DNA from: Bowmanella sp. JS7-9
GTDB lineage: Bacteria; Pseudomonadota; Gammaproteobacteria; Enterobacterales; Alteromonadaceae
Direction of reading: 5' to 3'
Length of the DNA stretch: 64,000 nt
NCBI RefSeq assembly: GCF_004329715.1
Contig: NZ_JXSY01000005.1
Coordinates: forward strand, 248,001 to 312,000
Both the position numbers and the translations under genes were made by a program. Shown here piece after piece: positions 15,638-24,294 of the stretch (position 1 is the first letter of the stretch; each line of letters starts with the position of its first letter). The notes beneath the pieces are model-generated. The model ran no database searches. It saw only the letters and a list, made by a program, of their open reading frames with translations, and was not told the DNA's origin.

Positions 15638-15652
15638 TTTACGAAACGTAAA
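15638..15652 (-). promoter_or_regulatory. palindrome in the tyrR leader, possible operator
   Basis: The 15-bp palindrome TTTACGAAACGTAAA lies 19-33 bases before the tyrR start codon. It has TyrR-box half-site letters but in the reverse arrangement, so autoregulation is only a suggestion. Confidence 0.3.
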
Positions 15653-15705
15653 GATTTTATTACGAAAGCAGGTGACGGGACAATCAGGAATTTCGCAAAT
15701 TTGTA

Positions 15706-15730
15706 ACAAAACCCGGCGAACGCCGGGTTG
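15706..15730 (-). terminator. terminator after phhB
   Basis: ACCCGGCG / CGCCGGGT stem with a 2-base spacer and, on the minus strand, a short T run, 7 bases past the phhB stop. Confidence 0.75.
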
Positions 15731-15736
15731 GTGTGA

Positions 15737-16078
15737 TTAATTTTCCAGCAGAGCGTCGGTTTTGGCTGCACAGATGAAGTCATTTTTGTGCAAACCGTTA
15801 ATGGCATGTGTCCACCAGGTTACGGTTAGTTTACCCCATTCCAACACGATCTCTGGATGGTGACCTTCATCTTCGGCCAGCTGCGCAACTTTATCGCACA
15901 GTGCCCAGGCTTTCTTGAAATTGCTGAATTTGAACTCTCGCTGCAATTGCATCACGTTATCACGCACGATTGGAGCCCAGTCTGGGATCATTTTCATCAA
16001 CTCTGCCAGTTCCTGATCAGAAACTTTTGGTGCATCGGCGCGGCACGCTTCACATTTTTGTTGTGCTAAGGTCGTCAT
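15737..16078 (-). CDS. phhB: 4a-hydroxytetrahydrobiopterin dehydratase (pterin-4a-carbinolamine dehydratase)
   Basis: 113 residues from the ATG at 16078, which has AGGAA 7 bases upstream in the 13-base gap after phhA; an in-frame ATG inside phhA is rejected. The signature [23 protein letters not shown] contains the paired histidines of the active site. It dehydrates the 4a-hydroxy-pterin formed by phenylalanine hydroxylase, so the cofactor can be recycled. Second gene of the phhAB operon. Its N terminus has an extra CEAC motif, also found in some gammaproteobacterial relatives. Confidence 0.93.
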   Translation of the reverse strand: MTTLAQQKCEACRADAPKVSDQELAELMKMIPDWAPIVRDNVMQLQREFKFSNFKKAWALCDKVAQLAEDEGHHPEIVLEWGKLTVTWWTHAINGLHKNDFICAAKTDALLEN

Positions 16079-16091
16079 GTTATTTCCTGTA

Positions 16092-16883
16092 TTAACTGGC
16101 GGCTTTTTCAAATCGAGCCGGAAGTAAACCCATTTGCATGGCCTGACTTACCAGACTCATGATATCCATTTGGGTAATATCGAACAGATCATTGAACTGG
16201 TCGAGAATGTAATATTGCGGCTGCATAATGTCGATACGGTATGGGGTACGCAGCGCTTTAAGCACGTCCATTGGCTCACGCAGAGCCTCCTCACTGTGTA
16301 GCGCATAGTGCGTTTCGCCCGGCGACGATAAAATCCCACCGCCGTAAATACGCAGGCCATCAGCGGTATTCATCAGGCCAAATTCCACCGTAAACCAGTA
16401 CAAACGCGCCAGGTAGACCCGTTCCTGCTTGCTCGCCGCGGCGCCCAGCTGCCCGTACACATGGGTAAAGTGGGCAAAGGTAGGATTGGTTAACAATGGG
16501 CAGTGACCGAAGATCTCATGGAAAATATCCGGCTCCTGCAGGTAATCGAACTCTTCTGGGGTACGGATGAACGTCGCGACCGGAAATTGCTTATTGGCCA
16601 GCAAATTGAAGAACTTGTCGAAATTAATCAGCGCAGGAACCTGCGCTACCTGCCAGCCCGTGGTGCGCTTAAGCACGGCGTTGATCTCGTCCAGTTGCGG
16701 AATGCGATCAGTGGGCAGATTCAGCGTCTCTAAGCCCTGCATATATTCCTGACAGGCATGTCCCGGTAACAATGTCATCTGACGTTCCACTAACTGACGC
16801 CAGGTGTCATTCTCCACATCGCTCCAGTGAATAATGCCATTCTCGTCCGGCATTCTGGATACGTACTTTGACTGCTTGCTCAT
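16092..16883 (-). CDS. phhA: phenylalanine 4-monooxygenase (phenylalanine hydroxylase)
   Basis: 263 residues, the size of bacterial single-domain enzymes without the regulatory ACT domain of animals. Iron ligands are seen as the two His of [14 protein letters not shown] and the Glu of [10 protein letters not shown]. It turns L-phenylalanine into L-tyrosine using O2 and tetrahydrobiopterin/tetrahydromonapterin. With phhB it feeds tyrosine into the hpd-hmgA-fahA-maiA pathway encoded beside it (an aminotransferase is not in the window). A strong TyrR box lies 111-128 bases before the start. Confidence 0.95.
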   Translation of the reverse strand: MSKQSKYVSRMPDENGIIHWSDVENDTWRQLVERQMTLLPGHACQEYMQGLETLNLPTDRIPQLDEINAVLKRTTGWQVAQVPALINFDKFFNLLANKQFPVATFIRTPEEFDYLQEPDIFHEIFGHCPLLTNPTFAHFTHVYGQLGAAASKQERVYLARLYWFTVEFGLMNTADGLRIYGGGILSSPGETHYALHSEEALREPMDVLKALRTPYRIDIMQPQYYILDQFNDLFDITQMDIMSLVSQAMQMGLLPARFEKAAS

Positions 16884-16993
16884 ATTTCACCTATGTCGTG
16901 GTGGACAATCCACCTCGATAAATTTAGGCCACAGAGTCTACGGATTTGTTCGCTAAGGAAAAGACACCGGCCTTTTGACAATTCTGTAAAGTT

Positions 16994-17011
16994 TGTAACG
17001 CATTTTTTACA
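16994..17011 (-). promoter_or_regulatory. TyrR box upstream of phhAB
   Basis: TGTAAC-GCATTT-TTTACA is a near-perfect match to TGTAAA-N6-TTTACA. It lies in the 217-base gap between pspC and phhA, just below the pspC terminator. It is the best operator in the block. Confidence 0.8.
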
Positions 17012-17042
17012 AAACCTGCCAGTGATGAGGTGTTTCCGGCAT

Positions 17043-17068
17043 AAAAAAGCCCGCCAGAAGGCGGGCTG
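17043..17068 (-). terminator. Rho-independent terminator of pspABC
   Basis: GCCCGCC / GGCGGGC stem with a short loop, followed on the minus strand by TTTTTT. About 33 bases past the pspC stop. Confidence 0.9.
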
Positions 17069-17100
17069 TACAGCAGGCAATTCTGCCTCCACGCTAGTGT

Positions 17101-17541
17101 TTATAGACGGCTAATCTCACGATTTAACTGGAATTCCTGTGAGGTCACGTACTTTTCCAGTCCACGCAGCCGCGCTTCAATATGCTCATAACGAGTCTGG
17201 ATGTCCCGGGCGGCCTGACGAGGTGGTTCGCCTGCCTGCCAAATCTTGGTTTTCACCTCAATCGGGCCTTCTTCGTCCTCATTACGCCAGCCTTTACCAT
17301 CTGCACCACTGTAGTTGCTGGCTGTCGAGGTGGTTTTCTTGTCGTCGGTTTTCTTATCCAGAATGAACCAACAGGCAATATACGCCACCACAAAGAACGG
17401 ACCGCCGGTTAATAGTACCGCTGAGATGAAGATGATCCGTACCAGCCACACCTCGATGCCAAAGTACTCGGCGAAACCAGCACACACCCCGGCGAGTTTG
17501 CCTTTGCTTGGAATACGATAGAGTTCGCCACGTTTAGTCAT
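17101..17541 (-). CDS. pspC: phage shock protein C
   Basis: 146 residues. The PspC domain is at the N terminus: LYRIPSKGKLAGVCAGFAEYFGIEVWLVRI, then a hydrophobic segment FISAVLLTGGPFFVVAYIACWFIL. The C-terminal half has a coiled-coil-like stretch (HIEARLRGLEKYVTSQEFQLNREI). PspC sits in the inner membrane and, with PspB, senses membrane stress and draws PspA away from PspF. Its start overlaps pspB by 4 bases. It is slightly longer than E. coli PspC (119). Confidence 0.93.
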   Translation of the reverse strand: MTKRGELYRIPSKGKLAGVCAGFAEYFGIEVWLVRIIFISAVLLTGGPFFVVAYIACWFILDKKTDDKKTTSTASNYSGADGKGWRNEDEEGPIEVKTKIWQAGEPPRQAARDIQTRYEHIEARLRGLEKYVTSQEFQLNREISRL

Positions 17542-17771
17542 ACTTTGTTCCTCCAGTCCGGGGATTCTGCATCCAGAATCTGCTCCAGGGTACGGATACG
17601 TTCAGCCATGCTTTCTGCTTTATCAGCCAGGTTATGCAGACTCGTCTTCTCTTCTTCACTCAACCCCTGACTGATTTGACGGCGGGCGCGGTAATGCATG
17701 ATTACCCAAATCGGTGCCACAAAAATCATGAACAGGATCAAGGGGATAGAGATCGCTTCTTCAATTCCCAT
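17538..17771 (-). CDS. pspB: phage shock protein B
   Basis: 77 residues, the usual length. One N-terminal transmembrane helix (ISIPLILFMIFVAPIWVIMHY), then a short coiled-coil (DKAESMAERIRTLEQILDAESPDWRNK). It works with PspC as the membrane sensor of the Psp response. Start 30 bases after pspA; overlaps pspC by 4 bases, which fits translational coupling. Confidence 0.93.
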   Translation of the reverse strand: MGIEEAISIPLILFMIFVAPIWVIMHYRARRQISQGLSEEEKTSLHNLADKAESMAERIRTLEQILDAESPDWRNKV

Positions 17772-17801
17772 GTGCGTTACTCCTCTGCCGGCGTGCTGAT
17801 G

Positions 17802-18485
17802 TTATTTTTTGCTAGCTTTAGTCGCTGCAGGTTTGCTCATCTTTTTCTTCAGCGCTTCAAGCTCTTCGTCGACCTTGTTGCCTGCTTCTAACTCTGCAAA
17901 CTCGTCAGCCAGCGATTTCTTGCCTAAATCATAGGCTTCCACCTGTGATTCTAACTCATTGATTTTGCTCTCGTAACGCTCGAAACGGAACATGGCATCA
18001 TCAACTTTAGTGCTATCCAGACGCTGCTTCACCTGTAAACGTGAAGACGCAGTCTTCTGGCGCAGGATAATGGCTTTTTGACGCGCTTTGGCATCCGCCA
18101 GCTTTTCCTGCAACTGCACGATTTCATCCTGCAGTTTGCTGATTTGCTCGTCAATCAGCAACATTTCGTCTTTTAACGCCGCTGCATGATTGGCTGCTTT
18201 TTGCTTTTCGGCCAGTGCTGCACGGGCTAAATCCTCGCGCTCTTTGCTGATGGCCAGCTCGGCCTTGGCTTGCCACTCATCGGCAGCACCTTCCAGTTTA
18301 GCCATTTGGCTGGTGATGTCTTTCTTGTTGGCAATGGCTTTTGCCGACACAGAACGCACCTCAACCAGTGTGTCTTCCATTTCCTGAATGATCAGGCGAA
18401 CCATTTTCTCCGGATCTTCTGCTTTATCCAGTAAAGCGTTGATATTGGAGTTCACGATATCGGTAAAACGCGAAAAAATACCCAT
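17802..18485 (-). CDS. pspA: phage shock protein A
   Basis: 227 residues of almost continuous coiled coil, as in the PspA/Vipp1 (ESCRT-III-like) family. It starts MGIFSRFTDIVNSNINALLDKAEDPEKMVRLIIQEME, the amphipathic N terminus that binds stressed membranes. In the resting state it binds PspF and blocks activation; on stress it coats the inner membrane. First gene of pspABC, facing pspF across a 199-base gap with a likely sigma-54 promoter. The C terminus ends in a Lys-rich tail. Confidence 0.95.
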   Translation of the reverse strand: MGIFSRFTDIVNSNINALLDKAEDPEKMVRLIIQEMEDTLVEVRSVSAKAIANKKDITSQMAKLEGAADEWQAKAELAISKEREDLARAALAEKQKAANHAAALKDEMLLIDEQISKLQDEIVQLQEKLADAKARQKAIILRQKTASSRLQVKQRLDSTKVDDAMFRFERYESKINELESQVEAYDLGKKSLADEFAELEAGNKVDEELEALKKKMSKPAATKASKK

Positions 18486-18532
18486 AATACTTACCTCTGT
18501 TTAGCAGTTTTGAACTGTATGTACTGATAACA

Positions 18533-18549
18533 TTCAAATACCTTGCCAG
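18533..18549 (-). promoter_or_regulatory. probable sigma-54 promoter of pspABC
   Basis: On the minus strand the sequence CTGGCAAGGTATTTGAA matches YTGGCACGRNNNTTGCW at the GG (-24) and TTG (-12) positions with correct spacing; the last C of the -12 element is A. It lies 48 bases before pspA, opposite the gene for the sigma-54 activator PspF. Confidence 0.55.
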
Positions 18550-18684
18550 CTTGCCAAAACTAATTAAACGCCTGATTTATAAGCATTATTAATTTACTAC
18601 CCTTTTGAGTGCAACTACAATAATATGTACTTAAACCAACTTTTAGTGGTTTACGCCACTTTTTAACAACGCAAGGCCAACGCC

Positions 18685-19770
18685 ATGAGCCGTTTTCGTA
18701 AACAGGACAATTTGTTGGGTGAATCCAACAGTTTTCTGGAAGTCCTGGAGCAGGTCTCACAAATTGCCCCTTTAAATAAACCCGTACTGATTATCGGTGA
18801 ACGGGGGACGGGTAAAGAACTGATCGCAGCCCGCTTGCACTATTTATCACGCCGCTGGGATCAATCCTATCTGACCTTAAACTGCGCTGCCCTGAATGAA
18901 AACTTATTGGAAAGTGAGTTATTCGGGCATGAGGCCGGCGCCTTTACCGGTGCCAGTAAACGCCACGAAGGCCGTTTTGAGTCGGCCAATAATGGCACGC
19001 TGTTTCTGGATGAATTAGCCAATACCTCTGGCCTGGTGCAGGAAAAACTGCTGCGCGTCATTGAATATGGCGAATTTGAGCGGGTTGGCGGCTCACGCAC
19101 GGTAAAAGTAGATGTACGCCTGATTGCCGCCACCAACGAAGACCTGCCCTCACTGGCAGACCGTGGTGAATTTCGCGCTGACTTATTAGATCGTTTGGCG
19201 TTTGATGTTATCACGCTGCCGCCCTTGAGGGAGCGTCGTGAGGACATCCTGCTGTTAGCCGAACACTTTGCCATTAATATGGCGCGGGAAATGGAGCTGG
19301 AACTGTTCAGCGGCTTCACCGAAAAAGCCCGTCGCACGCTACTGGATTACCACTGGCCGGGGAATATTCGTGAACTGAAAAATGTGGTGGAGCGCGCAGT
19401 CTACCGCAGTAATAACCCGCACCTGCCAGTGCACGAGATTATTCTCGACCCGTTTGAGTCACCGTTCCGTCCATCCGGCCGAATCAAAACTCAGGATCGC
19501 CAGCCCGTGCCCGTTACTGCTGCCACTCCTGCCCCACAAGCGGCATCAAGTACACCGGCAGCGACCAGCTCAAATGACAATGACGAATTTGAGTTCCCGC
19601 TCGACCTCAAACAGGTTTCGCAGGATTTTGAGATAAAACTGCTCAAATCAGCGCTGGCTGATAGTCAATTTAACCAGAAAAAGACCGCAGAAAAGCTGTG
19701 TTTAACGTATCATCAGCTGCGTGGTTATCTTAAGAAATATAATTTACTGGATAATGATGATCAGGAATGA
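18685..19770 (+). CDS. pspF: psp operon activator, sigma-54-dependent enhancer-binding protein
   Basis: 361 residues. No N-terminal receiver domain: the protein starts straight into the AAA+ domain (Walker A GERGTGKE at about residue 34; GAFTGA loop near residue 83; Walker B TLFLDEL; arginine finger region LRERREDILLLAEHF). A Pro/Ala/Ser linker of about 40 residues follows and then a Fis-type HTH (QKKTAEKLCLTYHQLRGYLKKY). This is the layout of PspF, which is controlled by PspA rather than phosphorylation. Divergent from pspABC. Its last codons overlap the start of sapA. Confidence 0.93.
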   Translation: MSRFRKQDNLLGESNSFLEVLEQVSQIAPLNKPVLIIGERGTGKELIAARLHYLSRRWDQSYLTLNCAALNENLLESELFGHEAGAFTGASKRHEGRFESANNGTLFLDELANTSGLVQEKLLRVIEYGEFERVGGSRTVKVDVRLIAATNEDLPSLADRGEFRADLLDRLAFDVITLPPLRERREDILLLAEHFAINMAREMELELFSGFTEKARRTLLDYHWPGNIRELKNVVERAVYRSNNPHLPVHEIILDPFESPFRPSGRIKTQDRQPVPVTAATPAPQAASSTPAATSSNDNDEFEFPLDLKQVSQDFEIKLLKSALADSQFNQKKTAEKLCLTYHQLRGYLKKYNLLDNDDQE

Positions 19771-21388
19771 CAAAAGTGGTGCATATACACCACTTTTTTG
19801 TTTGGTAATTGTGCTGTTCAGCCTGGCGGGTTGTAGCGAATACCGTCGTACCGGTGTGTCCGAGTCCGGCGTGGTATATTGCTCCGAGGGCGACCCATCG
19901 ACGTTTAATCCGCAATTGGATGCGTCGGGCACCACAGTGGATGCGACCTCCCACCAGTTATATGACCGTCTGCTTGAAATCAATCCGAAAAGTAACGACT
20001 TAGTCCCGGCACTGGCGACCAGTTGGCTGGTGCGAGACGATGGTAAAACCTATGTGTTTCAACTGCGTCGTGATGTGCAGTTTCACACTACCGCGTATTT
20101 TACGCCGCAGCGCAGCCTGAATGCCGACGACGTCATCTTTAGTATCGACCGCTGGCGCTTGGTTGGTCATCCATATCATCAGGTCAATGGTGGCGAATAT
20201 CCCTATTTTGCCAGTCTGGGGCTGGCGCAGCTGATCAAAGAAGTGCGTCGTATTAATGGCTACCGGATTGAGATTGAATTGAACCGTCCGGATAGTTCAT
20301 TTTTGGCTAATATGGCAACCAATTTTGCCGTGGTTCAGTCTGCTGAATACGCAGAACATTTGCTGGCTGCCGGCACCCCTGAACTAATTGATACCCAGCC
20401 GGTTGGGACCGGCCCCTATAAGTTCGAAAGCTTTCGTAAAGGCAGCTATATCCGCTACCGTCGCCATGAACAATACTGGGGCGGCGATGTGGCTATCGAC
20501 CCACTGATTTATTCGATTACGCCGCGCAGTTCCATGCGCATCGCCAAGTTAATCACCGGCGAATGTGACGCTATCGCCTACCCTGCGCATAGTGAGTTAC
20601 AGATCCTCGAGCAACGGCAAAACATTGTGCTGGATGAAAAACCGGGTCTGAACGTGGGATTCTGGGCATTTAACACGATAAAACCGCCCTTCGATGATGC
20701 GCGGGTACGCCGAGCACTGGCACTGGCCATCGACAAAGATACCTTGATCAATGCGGTGTATTTCGGCTCTGCTGAACGCGCCAAAGGACTATTACCCCCC
20801 ACCTCCTGGGCTTACCAAAGCAGCCAGCGGGACATCAGTTATAACCCGGTATTGGCCCGCCAGTTACTGGATGAAGCGGGGATCCCGAAAGGCTTTAGTA
20901 TGGATGTGTGGGCTATGCCGGTAGAACGGGCCTACAACCCCAATGCGCGGCGCATGGCGGAATTGATCCAAGGCTATCTTCAAGCCATTGATATTAATGT
21001 AAATATCGTCAGTTTTGAATGGTCGACATTCCGGCGTAAATTGCAGGAAGGCACCCATGATTCGGTGCTGATCGGCTGGTCGGCCGACAGTGGCGATCCA
21101 GATAACTTTTACCGGCCATTACTTAGCTGCTCAGCGATTTTTTCCGGTACCAATCGCGCCAACTGGTGTAATGAAGAATTTGATAAGCTTATCGATCAAG
21201 CGCTGCAATACACAGATTTTGAGCAACGTAAGTTGTTCTACCATATGGCCAACAATATTATCAGTGACGACATGCCACTGGTGCCTATTGCCCACGCCTT
21301 TCGTTATCAGGCCTATCAAAGCCAGTTGCAGAACTTTGAGCTCAATCCCTATGGTGGGGTGAGCTTTGTCGGAGTCAGTAAAAAATGA
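19757..21388 (+). CDS. sapA: peptide ABC transporter substrate-binding lipoprotein SapA-like
   Basis: 543 residues from the ATG at 19757 (a second ATG sits directly before it; GGA 5 bases upstream favours 19757). The signal sequence ends in the lipobox LAGC, so the protein is probably lipid-anchored. SBP_bac_5 family: YCSEGDPSTFNPQLDASGTT, DVIFSIDRW and RRALALAIDKDTLI are typical of oligopeptide-binding proteins. It delivers peptides to SapBCDF. In enterobacteria Sap is linked to antimicrobial-peptide resistance and putrescine export; which applies here is not known. Overlaps the end of pspF by 14 bases, so the sap genes are likely read from the pspF transcript. Confidence 0.9.
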   Translation: MIRNDKSGAYTPLFCLVIVLFSLAGCSEYRRTGVSESGVVYCSEGDPSTFNPQLDASGTTVDATSHQLYDRLLEINPKSNDLVPALATSWLVRDDGKTYVFQLRRDVQFHTTAYFTPQRSLNADDVIFSIDRWRLVGHPYHQVNGGEYPYFASLGLAQLIKEVRRINGYRIEIELNRPDSSFLANMATNFAVVQSAEYAEHLLAAGTPELIDTQPVGTGPYKFESFRKGSYIRYRRHEQYWGGDVAIDPLIYSITPRSSMRIAKLITGECDAIAYPAHSELQILEQRQNIVLDEKPGLNVGFWAFNTIKPPFDDARVRRALALAIDKDTLINAVYFGSAERAKGLLPPTSWAYQSSQRDISYNPVLARQLLDEAGIPKGFSMDVWAMPVERAYNPNARRMAELIQGYLQAIDINVNIVSFEWSTFRRKLQEGTHDSVLIGWSADSGDPDNFYRPLLSCSAIFSGTNRANWCNEEFDKLIDQALQYTDFEQRKLFYHMANNIISDDMPLVPIAHAFRYQAYQSQLQNFELNPYGGVSFVGVSKK

Positions 21389-22419
21389 TGACGTCCTATC
21401 TGCTGCGCAGAATCAATTTATTGCTGGTGACCCTATTTATTCTGACCATCGCTTCTTATGCGCTGGCCTATTTATTCCCTGGCGAGGCATTGCAAAACCT
21501 TAGCGGTCAGCTCAATCCCAACGACACGACCTATGCGGCACTGTCAGAAAAATACGCCATGGATGCCCATCCGATTTTTGGCTTTTTCACCTATTTGGGC
21601 CATTTGCTGCATGGCGATTGGGGCACAAGCATTAACAGTGGTAAGCCGGTGCTGGATGAGATCCTGAGCCACCTGCCCGCCACCCTAGAGCTGAGCACTT
21701 ACGCGCTGTTTATGTCGCTATTGATTGGCATACCGGTGGGATTTTGGGCCGGTATTCGCTTTCACCGTAGTGTGGATTATGCGGTGATGACAGGCAGCGT
21801 GGTGGGCTTCTCTATTCCGGTATTCTGGCTGGCGCTGATTCTGATTATGCTGTTTTCGCTCAATCTGGGCCTGTTACCAATGTCGGGTCGGATTAGCCTG
21901 CTGTTTGATATACCTGAGCGTAGTGGGTTTATTGTGCTGGATATTCTGCTGTCAGACGTGCCCAATAAACGCGAAGCCTTGTACAACGCGTTTTTGCATA
22001 TGATTTTGCCGACCTTGTCGATTACCATCGTGACCAGTGCCGTGGTGATGCGGATCACCCGTCGCTCAGTGGCTGACGTAATTCAAAGTGATTATATCAA
22101 GGCGGCGATTGCCCGCGGTCTCTCGCGCACACAGGCCTTGTGGCGCCATGGCGTGCGCAATGCGCTGTTGCCGATTATGCCGCAGATTGTGATGCAGTTT
22201 ACCGTATTGCTGACCAACGCCATGATCGTGGAACTGATTTTCAGCTGGCCTGGCATTGGTAACTGGTTATTGCAGGCGATTTATCAGCGCGATTACCCGG
22301 CGATCAGTGGCGGCATGCTGGCAGTGTCGGCTGTGGTGATTTTCTTCACCCTGACTATGGACGTGCTGGTACGCGCGCTTAACCCTCTGAAGAGAAGGGA
22401 TGTACATGGCACAATCTAA
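21385..22419 (+). CDS. sapB: peptide ABC transporter permease SapB
   Basis: 344 residues with about six transmembrane helices. The permease coupling motif (RITRRSVADVIQSDYIKAAIARGLSRTQALWRHGVRNALLP) matches the EAA loop of DppB/OppB-type permeases. Inner-membrane subunit; pairs with SapC. Overlaps sapA by 4 bases and the sapC gene by 14 bases. Confidence 0.92.
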   Translation: MMTSYLLRRINLLLVTLFILTIASYALAYLFPGEALQNLSGQLNPNDTTYAALSEKYAMDAHPIFGFFTYLGHLLHGDWGTSINSGKPVLDEILSHLPATLELSTYALFMSLLIGIPVGFWAGIRFHRSVDYAVMTGSVVGFSIPVFWLALILIMLFSLNLGLLPMSGRISLLFDIPERSGFIVLDILLSDVPNKREALYNAFLHMILPTLSITIVTSAVVMRITRRSVADVIQSDYIKAAIARGLSRTQALWRHGVRNALLPIMPQIVMQFTVLLTNAMIVELIFSWPGIGNWLLQAIYQRDYPAISGGMLAVSAVVIFFTLTMDVLVRALNPLKRRDVHGTI

Positions 22420-23299
22420 CTTTTATCAGGAAGGTCACTACCCTTCACCTTTCCAGCAAACCTGGAAAGAATTTCGTAAAAGCCATATCGCCCTGTTCGG
22501 CCTGTGGATTTTCATCTGTTTTGTGCTGATTCTGCTGTTTGCGCCGCTTATCGCGCCCTATAGCGCCAGCGGTCAGGACACCGAAGCGCTGTTATTGCCG
22601 CCGGCCTGGGATCCAAGTGGTACGGTGGTTTATTTGTTTGGTACCGACTCACTGGGCCGCGATATGCTTAGCCGGGTGATTTATGGCAGCCGCACCACCC
22701 TGGGGATTAGCCTGTTAATGGTGGTGATGGCCATGCTGATTGGATTTAGCATTGGCGCCTTTGCCGGCATGAGTAAGGGCCTGCGTGCCAGTATTCTGAA
22801 TCACTTACTCGACTCAATCATGAGCCTGCCGACGCTGCTGATTGCGATTATTATCGTTGCCATCGTCGGTACCGGCCTGACCAACTGTATGTGGGCAATT
22901 ACCCTGGCGCTGATCCCACAGTTTATTCACCTCACCCGGGATTTAGTGCGTACCGAGTGGCATAAAGAATATGTGACGGCTGCCCGACTGGATGGCGCCA
23001 GTAAAACCAGGATACTGTTCGACTCCATCCTACCGAATATGACCGAGCGCCTCGTGGTGGCAGGAACCATGGCACTTTCGACTGCCATATTAGATATCAG
23101 CGCGCTGGGCTTTTTAAATCTGGGGGCGCAGGCACCTGTCGCCGAATTAGGCACGCTGCTATCAGAGGGATTAGAGCTGGCCTACATTGCGCCGTGGACC
23201 ATCGCGATTCCAGGCGCGGCCATTTTGTTAATGCTGATGTCCGTCAATCTGGTCGGTGATGGTATCCGCTCCGCACTTCGTTACAGGCTACAACAATAA
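22406..23299 (+). CDS. sapC: peptide ABC transporter permease SapC
   Basis: 297 residues from the ATG at 22406, which has GAAGGG 6 bases upstream; an ATG at 22400 overlaps that ribosome site. Permease of the DppC/OppC type: an N-terminal helix (IALFGLWIFICFVLILLFAPLIAPY), GTDSLGRDMLSRVIYGSRTTL and the coupling loop EYVTAARLDGASKTRILFDSILPN. It forms the channel with SapB. Its stop touches the sapD start (1-base overlap). Confidence 0.92.
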   Translation: MAQSNFYQEGHYPSPFQQTWKEFRKSHIALFGLWIFICFVLILLFAPLIAPYSASGQDTEALLLPPAWDPSGTVVYLFGTDSLGRDMLSRVIYGSRTTLGISLLMVVMAMLIGFSIGAFAGMSKGLRASILNHLLDSIMSLPTLLIAIIIVAIVGTGLTNCMWAITLALIPQFIHLTRDLVRTEWHKEYVTAARLDGASKTRILFDSILPNMTERLVVAGTMALSTAILDISALGFLNLGAQAPVAELGTLLSEGLELAYIAPWTIAIPGAAILLMLMSVNLVGDGIRSALRYRLQQ

Positions 23300-24294
23300 T
23301 GCAGTTACTGGATATCAAGAACCTGACGCTGGAGATCCCTACCGCATCCGGCAGCATTAAAGCGCTGGATAAAGTCAGCCTGTCGCTGAAAAAGGGTGAA
23401 ATCTCTGCGCTGGTCGGTGAGTCTGGCTCAGGAAAAAGCCTGATTGTGCGCACTATCGTCGGTGCCATTCCGGATCGCTGGAATATCACTGCAGACCGCC
23501 TGACCTGGAAAGGTCAGGATTTGCTCGGCATGTCAGAACATAAACGTCGCCGAATTATCCGTGATGAAGTATCTGTGGTATTTCAAAATGCGGTCACCGC
23601 ATTAGATCCCACTGCAACCTTAGGTGAGCAGTTGCTGGAAGCTGTGCCGGATCGGCTGTTGCCCAAGACAATGTTCTGGCAACGTCGCCAGCACCGTCTC
23701 GCGCTAGCCCAAAAGCAACTGCATAAAGTCGGTATCAAAGATCACGAACTGTGCATGAAGGCCTATCCTCATCAGGTCGCCGATGATGTGTGTCAAAAAC
23801 TGATGTTAGCCATGTCGCTGGTATCGCAGCCCGAGCTGCTGATTGCCGATGATCCGACCATGGGCATGGAGATCACCACCAAGGTGCAAATCCTGCGCCT
23901 GCTGACCAAATTAAACCAAACCAGAAACCTGAGTATTCTGTACGTCAGTCACGACCTACTCGCTATCGCCACCATGGCGACCAATATGACCGTGCTGTAT
24001 TGTGGCCAGACGGTAGAAAGCGGCAGTATGAGTGAGCTGCGTCATAGTCCGCTGCACCCTTATACTAAAGCGCTGCTGGACAGTGCACCGAGCTTTCGCA
24101 AAGACTTACCGCGTAAAACGCCATTGTCGTCACTACCTGGCACTATCCCGACTCTGCAGCATTTACCCATTGGCTGCCGACTGGGGCCACGTTGTCCACG
24201 CGCGGGAAAGGAGTGCGTTAAAGCGCCGAAAACCCATCGCCTGCACAACCATTTTTACAACTGCCACTTTCCTTTATTACCGGAGACCAAATGA
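23299..24294 (+). CDS. sapD: peptide ABC transporter ATP-binding protein SapD
   Basis: 331 residues. Walker A GESGSGKS, Walker B LLIADDPTMGM and the H-loop YVSHDLLAIA are present, but the ABC signature is degenerate: where LSGGQ is expected the sequence reads YPHQVADDVCQKLMLAM. The C-terminal oligopeptide-transport extension contains the Cys-rich GCRLGPRCPRAGKECV motif. Pairs with SapF; the altered signature suggests that one composite ATP site is weak or inactive, as in many heterodimeric ABC ATPases. Overlaps sapF by 4 bases. Confidence 0.9.
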   Translation: MQLLDIKNLTLEIPTASGSIKALDKVSLSLKKGEISALVGESGSGKSLIVRTIVGAIPDRWNITADRLTWKGQDLLGMSEHKRRRIIRDEVSVVFQNAVTALDPTATLGEQLLEAVPDRLLPKTMFWQRRQHRLALAQKQLHKVGIKDHELCMKAYPHQVADDVCQKLMLAMSLVSQPELLIADDPTMGMEITTKVQILRLLTKLNQTRNLSILYVSHDLLAIATMATNMTVLYCGQTVESGSMSELRHSPLHPYTKALLDSAPSFRKDLPRKTPLSSLPGTIPTLQHLPIGCRLGPRCPRAGKECVKAPKTHRLHNHFYNCHFPLLPETK

